A program made the translations under genes and the position numbers. From positions 1,178,001-1,242,000 of the forward strand of contig NZ_CP064787.1 of assembly GCF_017094505.1 (NCBI RefSeq): a stretch of DNA of 64,000 nucleotides. The letters run 5' to 3'. Each line of letters starts with the position of its first letter. The first letter of the stretch is position 1. Shown one piece after another: positions 42,690 through 51,089 of this stretch. A model generated the notes under the pieces. The model saw only the letters and a list, made by a program, of their open reading frames with translations, was not told the origin of the DNA and made no database searches. This DNA comes from Halapricum desulfuricans. GTDB lineage: Archaea > Halobacteriota > Halobacteria > Halobacteriales > Haloarculaceae.

Positions 42690-44584
42690 AGGCCCCAGAT
42701 GGTCGCGATTCCGATCGTCGTGACGACCGCGAGCAGGGCCTGCAGCGGTCCGCCCACGCGCACGTAGTCGGTGAACCGGTAGCCGCCCGGTCCGTAAACG
42801 AAGAGGTTCGTCTGGTAGCCGACGGGTGTCATGAAGGCTGTCGAGGCTGCGAACGTCACCGCGAGCACGAACGCGAACGGGTTGACGCCCAGCTGTATCG
42901 CTGCTTCGACGGCGACCGGGATCATCAACACGACCGATGCGTTGTTCGAGATAACGTTCGTCAACAGCGCCGTGACGACGTACATGAGCCCGAGGACGAC
43001 GATCGGCGGGAGCAACGGGGCGACGGCGACGATGCCGTCGGCGATCAGCGCCGCTCCGCCCGTCACTTCTAGCGCGACCCCGAGCGGGATCACGCCGGCC
43101 AGCAGGATGATGACGTCCCACTGTACGGCGTCGTAGACCTCCGTCGGTTTCAGACAGCCGGTCAGGACCATTCCGAGCGACCCCGTCAGCGCCGCGGTCG
43201 CGATGTCGATCGGCGTGAGCGCGGCCAGTCCGACGACCGCGGCGACGAGACCGACGGCGACCGGGATCTTCGACTTCCTGTAGTCCGGGCGGGTGACCTC
43301 CTGTGCGACAATGAAGTTGCGGTTGTCGTTCAGCCGGTCGATGGTGTCGGCGGTCGCCTGAACGAGCAGCGTATCGCCCACCCGTAGTTGCGCCCTGTCC
43401 ATGCGCTTGCGTATCAGCGACTCGCCGCGACGCAGCGCCAGCACTGTCGCGTCGTAGCGCTGGCGGAAGTTCGAGCTCGCGAGGGTCTCTCCCACCAGCG
43501 ACGACCCCGGCGCGATCACGACTTCGACGAGGTTTTGCCTTCGCTCTGCGGTTTCAAGTTCCGTATCCGTGATCTCGACCTCGGGGAGCAGATCGAGACC
43601 GTCCACGTCCATCAACTCGACGAGCGTCTCCCGGTCGGTGCGCACGGCGAAGACGTCGCCCGGCTGGATCATCTTCGGACCGAGCGGCTCGAGGAACACG
43701 TCGTTACCACGGATCAACTGGACGAGGTCGACGTCGAAATCGGAGCTCTCCAGCGCCGACTGGACCGTCTCACCGACGATCGGCGAGTCCTCGCGGACGA
43801 CGACCTCGGTCAGGTAGTCGGCCATCTCGAACTCGTCTGTGAGATCCTCGGCAGGCTTGATCCGCGCCGGCGTGAGCACCCGCCCGACCGTCATGAGATA
43901 GATGCTCCCCACGGTCATGACGACCAGTCCCAGACTGGTGAACTCGAACATCGAGAACTCCTGCAGGGTGGCGATCCCGAGTTCGCGGCCGAGGCGGCCG
44001 GTGATCTCGCTGGCGAGGATGTTCGTGGAGGTCCCGATCAGCGTCAGCGTCCCGCCGAACATCGAGGCAAAGGACAGCGGCATCAGCAGCTTCGAGGGCG
44101 ACGTTTTAGCCCTGTGTGCGAGATCGGTGACCATCGGCAGCAAAATCGCGACCGCAGCCGTGTTGTTGATGAACCCCGAGATCGGGCCGACGAGGCCGAT
44201 CGTCGCCCCGAGCTGTCTGGTCTCATCGTCGCGGGTGTAGGCGGCGACCTTCGATCCGAGGATCTGGATCGCACCGGTCCGTCGAACGCCCGCGCTGAGG
44301 ATGAACATCGCCAGCACCGTGATCGTCGCCGTGCTCGCAAACCCGGACAGCCCCTGTGAGACGGCGGTCACGTCGCTGCCCGGTTCGGTCAGGACGTACA
44401 CTGGCGCGTGCAGTAGTCCCCACGTGACCAGTTGCTCTGTGACTGGCTGCACCAGCAGGAGCGCGACCAGAATTCCGAGCGCAGTGATGTCGACCGGAAC
44501 GACTTCCGTCGCAAACAACACTAGCGCCGCGAGGATGATCGCGAAAACGACCGCCGCGCCGGCCGAGAGCCCGAACAGTACCAC
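42686..44584 (-). CDS. SLC13-family permease with two RCK-C domains
   Basis: About 632 residues, paralogous to the permease at 26465: the same membrane-RCK-C-RCK-C-membrane plan, 'FINNTAAVAILLPMVTDLA', 'GTLTLIGTSTNILASE', and C-terminal 'VGYQTNLFVYGPGGYRF'. The start is set at GTG 44584 because AAAAGTAATT (44610-44619) fits as its TATA box; TTG 44611 and GTG 44599 are longer alternatives. A palindromic element lies upstream of the gene. It probably transports a divalent anion. Confidence 0.88.
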   Translation of the reverse strand: MVLFGLSAGAAVVFAIILAALVLFATEVVPVDITALGILVALLLVQPVTEQLVTWGLLHAPVYVLTEPGSDVTAVSQGLSGFASTATITVLAMFILSAGVRRTGAIQILGSKVAAYTRDDETRQLGATIGLVGPISGFINNTAAVAILLPMVTDLAHRAKTSPSKLLMPLSFASMFGGTLTLIGTSTNILASEITGRLGRELGIATLQEFSMFEFTSLGLVVMTVGSIYLMTVGRVLTPARIKPAEDLTDEFEMADYLTEVVVREDSPIVGETVQSALESSDFDVDLVQLIRGNDVFLEPLGPKMIQPGDVFAVRTDRETLVELMDVDGLDLLPEVEITDTELETAERRQNLVEVVIAPGSSLVGETLASSNFRQRYDATVLALRRGESLIRKRMDRAQLRVGDTLLVQATADTIDRLNDNRNFIVAQEVTRPDYRKSKIPVAVGLVAAVVGLAALTPIDIATAALTGSLGMVLTGCLKPTEVYDAVQWDVIILLAGVIPLGVALEVTGGAALIADGIVAVAPLLPPIVVLGLMYVVTALLTNVISNNASVVLMIPVAVEAAIQLGVNPFAFVLAVTFAASTAFMTPVGYQTNLFVYGPGGYRFTDYVRVGGPLQALLAVVTTIGIATIWGL

Positions 44585-44687
44585 GCCAACACAGAGCACG
44601 CCGTCGTTCAATTACTTTTCGAGACTGTCACAGGGACTTGGGTCAGGGACGGCTCGGTACCTGCAATTGTCCGTCGCGACTGTCACC

Positions 44688-44766
44688 GTGGCCGTTGTAC
44701 CGATTTACCGGTACGACCGTACGTATGTGCGATCGACCCGGCACAGACGGACGACGGTCACGATCA
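44688..44766. repeat. Palindromic 3'-end element
   Basis: GTGGCCGTTGTAC at 44688-44700 pairs with GACGACGGTCAC ending at 44761. The middle (ATTTACCGGTACGACCGTACG... CCGGCACAGAC, in part) aligns base by base with the 19478 copy read in reverse. The right end includes the stop codon of the gene at 44764. Confidence 0.8.
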
Positions 44767-45288
44767 GTGGAGCGTTCCCTCGCGAACGTCGTCGTCGTAG
44801 GCGAACAGAGCGTAGCCGACCTCGGCGACGGTATGGCCGGTCTCGGCGGCGATTTCTCGGATCGGCTCGATCATCGTCACGTAGTCGGCGGCGTCGAACG
44901 ACTCCTTGCGACCATCGAGGTAGTCGAGACGGTCCAGGCTCGCCCAGACGCGCGTGTCGACGACGGCGTGACGCCCTGGATCGAGCGCCGTCAGCACGGC
45001 CGAGGCCGTCGGGGCTTTGAAGCCGCTGAGCCCGGTCAGCAGCCGGATCTTCGAGAAGTCCCCGTCGACGGCGAGGACGTTCGCCGTGACCTCACGACAC
45101 CGCTCAGGCGGGTTCGATTCGACGTGATAGGCGCTTCTGGTCGAGTTTTCGTACGCGAGATCGTAGAGCTGATCGCGCGTGAGATGGCCCTGCTCGCGAT
45201 AGGCGGCTCCGATCTCCTCGAGGCGTTCCGGGAGCACGCCCTGGGTCTGTTCGTAGGCGTCGAGATACGTGTCGACGAGTTCGTTCAC
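44764..45288 (-). CDS. HhH-GPD-like protein of unknown specificity
   Basis: A 174-residue helical protein. The segment 'LTGLSGFKAPTASAVLTALD' followed by 'HAVVDTRVWASLDRL' resembles the helix-hairpin-helix and the catalytic Asp region (VDTHV in Nth/MutY) of HhH-GPD DNA glycosylases. The usual catalytic Lys position and the iron-sulfur cysteines are absent, so it may be a degenerate or different enzyme. GTG 45288 is the start; AATATGAA at 45316-45323 fits as TATA. The gene is flanked on both sides by palindromic elements. Confidence 0.62.
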   Translation of the reverse strand: MNELVDTYLDAYEQTQGVLPERLEEIGAAYREQGHLTRDQLYDLAYENSTRSAYHVESNPPERCREVTANVLAVDGDFSKIRLLTGLSGFKAPTASAVLTALDPGRHAVVDTRVWASLDRLDYLDGRKESFDAADYVTMIEPIREIAAETGHTVAEVGYALFAYDDDVREGTLH

Positions 45289-45321
45289 GGTACCTGCCTT
45301 GTGGCCGGGACGACTTCATAT

Positions 45322-45386
45322 TGGCCGTTGTAGCGAGTGCCCAGTACGGTCGTACGGACGGTACGGAACGGACGTACAACAGTCAC
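45322..45386. repeat. Palindromic 3'-end element, short copy
   Basis: GGCCGTTGTA at 45323-45332 pairs with TACAACAGTC near 45375-45384, with one mismatch. The GGAACGGACGTACAACAGTC right half aligns with the type copy. It lies between the HhH-like gene's promoter and the 3' end of the dehydrogenase gene. Confidence 0.75.
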
Positions 45387-45399
45387 CTGGCTGGCCTGA

Positions 45400-46836
45400 T
45401 CAGTGATCGTGGTCGTGTTCATCGCCTCCGCGAGTGAACTGCCCCGAGAACGCCCGCTGGACGACCTCGGGCAGTGCCGGATGGACGTGGACCGCGTTGC
45501 GGACGTCCTGAACCGTGCCAGAGCCGGATTTCATAACGACGACGACCTCCTGGATCAGCGTCGAGGCGTCCGGGCCGACGATGTGACAGCCCAGTATCGC
45601 CCCGTCGAGGTCGATGATGACTTTCACGAATCCGTCGGCGTTCATCGCGTCGCCGCGGGCGGTGTCCCCGTACTGGTAGGTGTTCGTCGCGTACTCGCTG
45701 CCGTCCTCCCGCAGCTCCTCCTCGCCCGCGCCGACGCCGGCGACCTCGGGTGAGGCGAACACGGCGAAGGGCATCGCGCTGTAGTCCACCGGCTGGAGGT
45801 CCTCGCCGAAGATGTTCCGCACTGCGGCCCGGGCCTCGTGATTGGCGCTGTGTTTGAGCAGGTACTCCCCGACGATGTCGCCCAGCGCCCAGACGCCCTC
45901 GGCGTCGGTCCGGAGGTACTCGTCGGTCTCGACGAACCCCCGGTCGTCGGTCTCGATACCGGTCGCCTCGACGTTCAGGACATCAGTGTTGGGCACGCGA
46001 CCCGAGGCGACCAGCAGCGCGTCGCCCGTGACGCTCACTGGATCTTCACCGTCGACGATGCCCGCGTCGTCGCCGTACTCGTAGGGCCGTGCTTCGACCG
46101 TGATCCGACCGTTCCCCTCGCTGACCGCTGTGGCCATGTGGCCCGTGTGAACGGTGAAGCGATCGGCGTAGCGGTCGGTGAAGGCCGCGGCGACTTCTTC
46201 GTCGGCTTCCGGCAGGAGGTTCGGCCGCCGGCCGACGATCGTCACCTCGCTGCCGAAGGTCCCGAAGAAGTGGCCCAGTTCCGCGGCGATGTATCCGCCG
46301 CCGACGATCACGAGGTGCTCGGGTGGGGTCTCCAACTGGAGCGCTTCCGTGCTGGTCATGTACTCGACCTCGTCGATGCCGTCGATGTCCGGAACGGCCG
46401 GGCGCGTTCCGGCAGCGACGAGCACCGTCTCCGCTCGGAGGCGAGTGCCGTCGTCTTCGCCACCGGAGATATCGACAGTTCGATCGTCCACGAATCTGGC
46501 CTCGCCGTCGAACAGGTCGTGTCGAGAGGAGGACTCGAGCCCCCGACGGATCGACTCGGCGTCCTCGCTGACCTCTTCGTTGACTGATCGGACGATCTCG
46601 GCGAAGTCGACGTCCTCGACCGTGGCGTCGATCCGGAACTCGTCGGCGCGCTCGACGGTCTCAAGGACGTCGGCGTGATACAGCAGGTGTTTCGACGGGA
46701 TACAGCCGCGGTTGAGACAGGTCCCGCCCAGCGGCCCCTTCTCGACGACGGCGACCGACTGGCCCTGGTTGGCAGCCACGTTGGCGACATCCAGCCCCGA
46801 CCCGGTGCCGATGACCATGAAATCGAATTCCTGCAT
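45400..46836 (-). CDS. Dihydrolipoamide dehydrogenase family protein
   Basis: A 478-residue disulfide oxidoreductase. It has FAD site 'VIGTGSGLDVANVAA', redox pair C40/C45 ('GGTCLNRGCIPSKH'), NAD site 'IVGGGYIAAELGHFF', 'VWALGDIVGEYLLKH' and C-terminal 'AVHVHPALPEVVQ' with the catalytic His/Glu. All residues for dithiol oxidation are present. No E1/E2 genes are linked, so it could serve a mycothiol-like or mercuric-type disulfide rather than the 2-oxoacid complex. The tail is His-rich ('DEHDHDH'). Confidence 0.9.
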   Translation of the reverse strand: MQEFDFMVIGTGSGLDVANVAANQGQSVAVVEKGPLGGTCLNRGCIPSKHLLYHADVLETVERADEFRIDATVEDVDFAEIVRSVNEEVSEDAESIRRGLESSSRHDLFDGEARFVDDRTVDISGGEDDGTRLRAETVLVAAGTRPAVPDIDGIDEVEYMTSTEALQLETPPEHLVIVGGGYIAAELGHFFGTFGSEVTIVGRRPNLLPEADEEVAAAFTDRYADRFTVHTGHMATAVSEGNGRITVEARPYEYGDDAGIVDGEDPVSVTGDALLVASGRVPNTDVLNVEATGIETDDRGFVETDEYLRTDAEGVWALGDIVGEYLLKHSANHEARAAVRNIFGEDLQPVDYSAMPFAVFASPEVAGVGAGEEELREDGSEYATNTYQYGDTARGDAMNADGFVKVIIDLDGAILGCHIVGPDASTLIQEVVVVMKSGSGTVQDVRNAVHVHPALPEVVQRAFSGQFTRGGDEHDHDH

Positions 46837-47036
46837 GGTGTCGCCGACGAGTGCCTCGACAAAGAAGGTCGAGTAACGTTTCGGTTAGCCAGTGTCGGAG
46901 AGGACAGTCACGCAGGACTGGAGTCCGTCTGAACCTCGACCAGCGCCGGGCCCGGTATCGCGTGAGTGTGGTCGATCCGGCACCGGCCGACGAGGCTCGT
47001 CAACACGGTTTTGTCTGACGAGGGCCACGTCTACTC
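46837..47036. other. Divergent promoter region, no gene seen
   Basis: A 200-bp gap between the minus-strand dehydrogenase and the plus-strand SDR gene. No strong palindrome, repeat or T-run was seen. AACACGGTTTTG near 47008 is a weak TATA candidate for the SDR gene. Confidence 0.4.
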
Positions 47037-47756
47037 ATGTCACGCACAGCAGTCATCGCCGGCGTCGGCCCGGGGCTCGGTGAATCACTCGCACGGAAAT
47101 TCGCAGCCGAGGGCTGTCAGGTCGCGCTGTTCGCCCGATCGGCGGACTACATCGAAGGACTCGCGAACGACCTCCCGGATCCCGGTGAGGGGCTCGCAGT
47201 CCAGACCGACCTCACCGACGTCGAGGGTGTCCGGGACGGGTTCGAGACGGTCCGCGAGGCGTTCGGTCCGGTGGACGTACTCGTCAACCACGCGAGCGCC
47301 GCCTCCTGGACGGGCCTGATGGACACCAGCGTCGAGGAGTTCGAACAGGCCTGGGCGGTCAACGGCCGCGGCGCGTTCGTCTGCTCACAGGAGGCCGTCA
47401 ATGACATGCTCGAGACGGGCGGCGGGACAGTCATCTTCACCGGCGCGACGTCCGCGGTTCGGAGTCTCGGCGGGGCGATCGGGTTCACCGCAGCGAAGTT
47501 CGCCGCTCGCGGCATGGCGATGGACATGGCCCAGGAGTTCGGTCCCGAGGGGATCCACGTCGCGCACGTCGTTATCGACGGTCAGATCGACACTCCCGAC
47601 GTCCGCGAGCGGATGTCCGGCCGCGAGGACGAGACGTTTCTCGATCCCGACGAGATGGCCGAGACCTACTGGCACCTCGTCGAACAGGACGACGTGAGCA
47701 CCCAGCCGTTCGAGGTGCACGTCACGAACGGGCCGCAGAACTCCGAATTCATCTGA
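47037..47756 (+). CDS. Short-chain dehydrogenase/reductase with Phe at the usual catalytic Tyr
   Basis: A 239-residue SDR with cofactor motif 'IAGVGPGLGESLA' (residues 8-20), Ser139 in 'TGATSAVRSLGG', and 'GFTAAKFAARG' where F150 stands four residues before K154 in place of the catalytic Tyr of the YxxxK motif. 'NHASAAS' replaces the usual NNAG. Dehydrogenase activity is therefore doubtful or uses another residue. ATG 47037. It is convergent with the methyltransferase, with tandem palindromic elements between. Confidence 0.85.
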   Translation: MSRTAVIAGVGPGLGESLARKFAAEGCQVALFARSADYIEGLANDLPDPGEGLAVQTDLTDVEGVRDGFETVREAFGPVDVLVNHASAASWTGLMDTSVEEFEQAWAVNGRGAFVCSQEAVNDMLETGGGTVIFTGATSAVRSLGGAIGFTAAKFAARGMAMDMAQEFGPEGIHVAHVVIDGQIDTPDVRERMSGREDETFLDPDEMAETYWHLVEQDDVSTQPFEVHVTNGPQNSEFI

Positions 47757-47773
47757 ATCAGGTTTGCCCGGCA

Positions 47774-47917
47774 GTCTCGTCGTGACCGCTGTACCGGAGT
47801 GACCGGTCCCGACCAGCACGACCGCCGCGAGGCCGGTCGGTCTCGTCGTGACCGCTGTACCGGAGTGACCGTACTCTTTCGTGCGGTCGGCCCGGAACAG
47901 GCGGACAGCGGTCACGA
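47774..47917. repeat. Tandem palindromic 3'-end elements with 32-bp direct repeat
   Basis: 47774-47805 is repeated exactly at 47840-47871 (66-bp period). The second unit is a complete hairpin: TCGTGACCGCTGT (47846-47858) pairs perfectly with 47905-47917. Relative to 19478, T-A has become C-G at the same paired position in both arms. The first unit lacks its right arm. Confidence 0.85.
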
Positions 47918-47945
47918 TCAGTCCGTGACTGCATCGCCACCAGTA

Positions 47946-48542
47946 TCAGTCACGGGTCGCGAAGACGAATTCCGTATTCGAACCGAGCGGGTCCGTGGCT
48001 GTTTCGGTCCGGAGAGCGCCGAAACCCGCCGCTCTCAGGCGATCGAGCGTCTGCTTTCGGCCGGGGGCCGAAAAGAACATCTGTCCCCCCATCCAGCCGC
48101 GTCGAACAGTTTCGAACCGGCCGCTCGGCAGCGTCATCAGGAGCCGGCCACCGGGTCGAAGCACTCGCGCGAACTCCGCATAGACGGACCGGTGTTCCTC
48201 GCGCGGCACGTGAAAGACTGCGTGATACGCTGTGATCGCGTCAATCCGCGCGTCCTGGACGGGGAGTGCCGTCATGTCGGCCTGAACGAGGCGGGCTGCT
48301 GGAACAGTCGCTGCGGCGAGATCAAGGTTCCGACGGGCGATGTCGAGACCGACGCTTCCGGGCGGCAGGTTCGCCAGCGTTCGAGCGCCGTCGCCGCACC
48401 CGATATCGAGGACAACTGGGTCGGCAGGCAACGAGGCGAGGAGATCGTCGATCAGTGCCGCGTCTGACCCGTCCGGATCCCGGCGGGCAGCGTAGGTGTC
48501 CGCAATCTCGTCCCAGGCCCGCCGGATCTCGTCGCGGTCCAT
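47946..48542 (-). CDS. SAM-dependent methyltransferase, class I
   Basis: A 198-residue methyltransferase with motif I 'VLDIGCGDGARTLANL' (about 46-61), motif II region 'SVGLDIARRNLDLA', 'VQADMTALPVQDARID' and a type-11 style 'RVLRPGGRLLMTLP'. The fold is complete, but the target (lipid, small molecule or protein) is not evident. ATG 48542 was chosen since 'MDRDEIRRAWDEIADTY' is the usual beginning of this group. The upstream extension was rejected. Confidence 0.88.
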   Translation of the reverse strand: MDRDEIRRAWDEIADTYAARRDPDGSDAALIDDLLASLPADPVVLDIGCGDGARTLANLPPGSVGLDIARRNLDLAAATVPAARLVQADMTALPVQDARIDAITAYHAVFHVPREEHRSVYAEFARVLRPGGRLLMTLPSGRFETVRRGWMGGQMFFSAPGRKQTLDRLRAAGFGALRTETATDPLGSNTEFVFATRD

Positions 48543-48725
48543 GTGGTCGGTACGGTTCCGTTCGCTATCAAGCCAGCGCCCCTGCACCGATCGTGTCGTG
48601 TCCTGCGACGTCGTCACTGCAGTCCTTCCCGGCGACTGCGAAGACACGTTCCGGGACAGGCCGGTATGCCGCCGAGACCGTGTGAGCACGGAGAGAAACA
48701 GAAAGACGACTACAGCATGAGGCCT
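48543..48725. other. Intergenic, no gene seen
   Basis: A 183-bp gap between the methyltransferase start and the MinD-like gene stop, both on the minus strand. No repeats or hairpins with long stems were noted. Confidence 0.4.
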
Positions 48726-49538
48726 CTACCTGCCGAACAGGCCGAGAACGCCGCCACTGTCTCCGTCGTCGTCCTCGCTCGTCTCCCCGTCCTCGGTCGA
48801 GGGGAACCACTCCGTTTCCTCTTCGACGATCGTTTCGACGGGCTCGCCTTTGAGCACGCGTTCGAGCGCCGTCGAGAGGTGTCGGTAGGCGTTCGCGGCG
48901 GGGCTGTCCGGGAAGTTCAGCACGAGCGGTTCGTCGGTCGTCGCCTCCGTGTCTTCCGGGATGACCGCGAGCAGCGGGTAATCGACTTCGCGCTCGACCT
49001 CGTCGATTTCGGACTGGGCCTCGGCACGGGTCAGGATCGTCCCGATGACCTCGCCGTCGACCCGCTGTGCGAGCTGGGCGGTCTTGCCGGCGTCACCGAT
49101 CGCGACGCTGTCCGGCGTCGTGACCAGTAGGACGCTATCGGCCAGCCCCAGCGGGACTGTCGCCTCGTGGCTCAGTCCCGCACCCGTGTCGATCAACACG
49201 ACGTCGTAGGCGTTTGACAGCGTCTTGATCACTTTCCGGAGCTTCGCGGGGTCGGCGTCCGCGAACGCTTCGAGACTTTGTTCGCCGGGGACGAGCGTGA
49301 CGCCGCCGGGACCCTCGGTGAGCGTGTCGCTGATCGCTGCGCGCTCGGCGAGCACTTCGTGCAGGCTGGTCTCGTGGTCGATCCCGAGCATGGCTGCGAG
49401 GTTTGCCATCCCGAGGTCGGCGTCGACGATAACCACGTCGTAACCGGCGTCCTCCATCGCGACGCCGACGTTGACGGCGGTCGTCGTCTTCCCGACACCG
49501 CCTTTGCCGCCAGCAATAGTAAAGACGTGTCCCGTCAT
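48726..49538 (-). CDS. MinD/ParA-family ATPase
   Basis: A 270-residue deviant-Walker ATPase: 'IAGGKGGVGKTTTAVNVG' at residues 8-25, 'VVIVDADLGMANLAAML', 'VVLIDTGAGLSHEATVPLG', and 'VLLVTTPDSVAIGDA'. The extreme C-terminus 'GGVLGLFGR' looks like a short membrane-targeting tail as in MinD. Haloarchaea have several such ATPases that place motility or chemosensory structures. ATG 49538 was chosen because the P-loop strand begins there. It is divergent from prf1. Confidence 0.9.
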   Translation of the reverse strand: MTGHVFTIAGGKGGVGKTTTAVNVGVAMEDAGYDVVIVDADLGMANLAAMLGIDHETSLHEVLAERAAISDTLTEGPGGVTLVPGEQSLEAFADADPAKLRKVIKTLSNAYDVVLIDTGAGLSHEATVPLGLADSVLLVTTPDSVAIGDAGKTAQLAQRVDGEVIGTILTRAEAQSEIDEVEREVDYPLLAVIPEDTEATTDEPLVLNFPDSPAANAYRHLSTALERVLKGEPVETIVEEETEWFPSTEDGETSEDDDGDSGGVLGLFGR

Positions 49539-49633
49539 GTGGCCTGTTTGAGAACAGCGGGTGCCACCCATATAAAGCCGTCCGTCCCGTGTCAGCAGAA
49601 AATGACGTTTTCGATCCGACGTGCGGTCAAAGC

Positions 49634-49640
49634 ATACTTA
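49634..49640 (+). promoter_or_regulatory. TATA-like box of prf1
   Basis: ATACTTA is centred about 28 bases upstream of ATG 49666, giving a leaderless prf1 mRNA. Confidence 0.5.
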
Positions 49641-49665
49641 CCCCTCATCGGACTAGTAGCAGCCA

Positions 49666-50919
49666 ATGAGCGAACAGGAAGCCGAGCAATCCGACCGGCA
49701 GAAATACGAGTTCCAGAAGGTCATCGAGGAACTCCAGGGCTACCGCGGGTCGGGCACGCAACTGGTCACTATCTACGTCCCCGAAGACAAGCAGATCAGC
49801 GACGTCGTCGCCCACGTTACCCAGGAGCACAGCGAAGCGAGCAATATCAAGTCCAAGGAGACCCGCACGAACGTGCAGGACGCCCTGAAATCGATCAAGG
49901 ACCGACTGCGGTACTTCGATACCTATCCCCCCGAGAACGGGGTCGTCCTCTTCTCGGGCGCGATCGACGCCGGCGGCGGCCGGACCGACATGATCACCCG
50001 CGTGCTGGAGAGTCCGCCCGACCCCATTGAGTCGTTCAGGTATCACTGCGACGCGGAGTTTCTCACCGAGCCCCTCGAGAACATGCTCGCCGACAAGGGG
50101 CTGTTCGGACTGATCGTCCTCGATCGCCGCGAGGCCAACGTCGGCTGGCTCAAGGGCAAACGCGTCGAGCCCGTCAAGTCCGCCTCGTCGCTGGTACCGG
50201 GCAAACAGCGCAAAGGGGGTCAGTCCGCCCAGCGGTTCGCCCGCCTCCGGCTGGAAGCGATCGACAACTTCTATCAGGAGGTCGCCGAGATGGCCAACGA
50301 CCTGTTCGTCCCCGAGCGCCACGACATGGACGGCGTGCTCGTCGGCGGACCCTCACCGACGAAAGACGAGTTCCTCGACGGCGATTACCTCCATCACGAA
50401 CTCCAGGACGTGGTGCTGGGGAAGTTCGACGTCTCCTACACCGACGAGTCGGGGCTGTACGATCTGGTCGACGCCGCCGAGGAGGTGCTGGCCGAACACG
50501 AGATCCTCCAGGACAAGGAGGTCATGGAGGCGTTCTTCAAGGAGTTACACGACGGCGAGAAGGCCACCTACGGCTTCGACCAGACCCGACAGAACCTCAA
50601 CATGGGTGCCGTCGAGCAGCTGCTCATCAGCGAGGACCTCCGCAAGGACGTGCTCACCTACGAGTGTTCGAACGGCCACACCGACTACGAGCTGGTCGAT
50701 ACGACGGCGGACACCGACGCACACGCGTGCTCGACCTGCGGTGAAGCCGTTCCGGCCGAAGAAGCCGAGCGGGAGGACGCCATCGAACACCTCATGGAAC
50801 TGGCCGAACAGCGCGGCACGGAGACGGTCTTCGTCTCGACGGACTTCGAAAAGGGCGAGCAACTGCTGACGGCCTTCGGCGGGATCGCAGGTATTCTGCG
50901 GTATTCCACCGGCGTGTGA
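49666..50919 (+). CDS. prf1: Peptide chain release factor aRF1
   Basis: A 417-residue archaeal/eukaryotic class I release factor. The stop-codon recognition motif N-I-K-S lies at 60-63 ('ASNIKSKETR'), and the peptidyl-hydrolysis GGQ at 184-186 ('RKGGQSAQRFARL'). A C-terminal domain with 'CSNGHTDYEL' and 'CSTCGEAVP' zinc-like cysteines completes it. It reads all three stop codons and releases the peptide. A terminator hairpin follows. Confidence 0.97.
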   Translation: MSEQEAEQSDRQKYEFQKVIEELQGYRGSGTQLVTIYVPEDKQISDVVAHVTQEHSEASNIKSKETRTNVQDALKSIKDRLRYFDTYPPENGVVLFSGAIDAGGGRTDMITRVLESPPDPIESFRYHCDAEFLTEPLENMLADKGLFGLIVLDRREANVGWLKGKRVEPVKSASSLVPGKQRKGGQSAQRFARLRLEAIDNFYQEVAEMANDLFVPERHDMDGVLVGGPSPTKDEFLDGDYLHHELQDVVLGKFDVSYTDESGLYDLVDAAEEVLAEHEILQDKEVMEAFFKELHDGEKATYGFDQTRQNLNMGAVEQLLISEDLRKDVLTYECSNGHTDYELVDTTADTDAHACSTCGEAVPAEEAEREDAIEHLMELAEQRGTETVFVSTDFEKGEQLLTAFGGIAGILRYSTGV

Positions 50920-51003
50920 TCCCGGAGGATCGGTCGCCGCGAGCGCTTGTTCGATCAGGGGAGACGGCCGCAACGTCGGTGCGACGACGCCCGCAGCGGA
51001 CCA

Positions 51004-51036
51004 ACGGGTGGGTCGAGCACCCGTGATGCAGTTTTT
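51004..51036 (+). terminator. Terminator hairpin after prf1
   Basis: ACGGGTG and CACCCGT pair with a 7-base loop and are followed within 12 bases by TTTTT. It stands 85 bases after the prf1 stop. Confidence 0.65.
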
Positions 51037-51089
51037 GCCTGTATGAAAAATGCGTTCACCCAAACATAGTGGGTATCGCTGGCTCGGTG

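Noticed and set aside
47774-47917. Terminal repeats of an insertion sequence
   Set aside because: No transposase frame lies between or near; they match the dispersed palindromic element instead.
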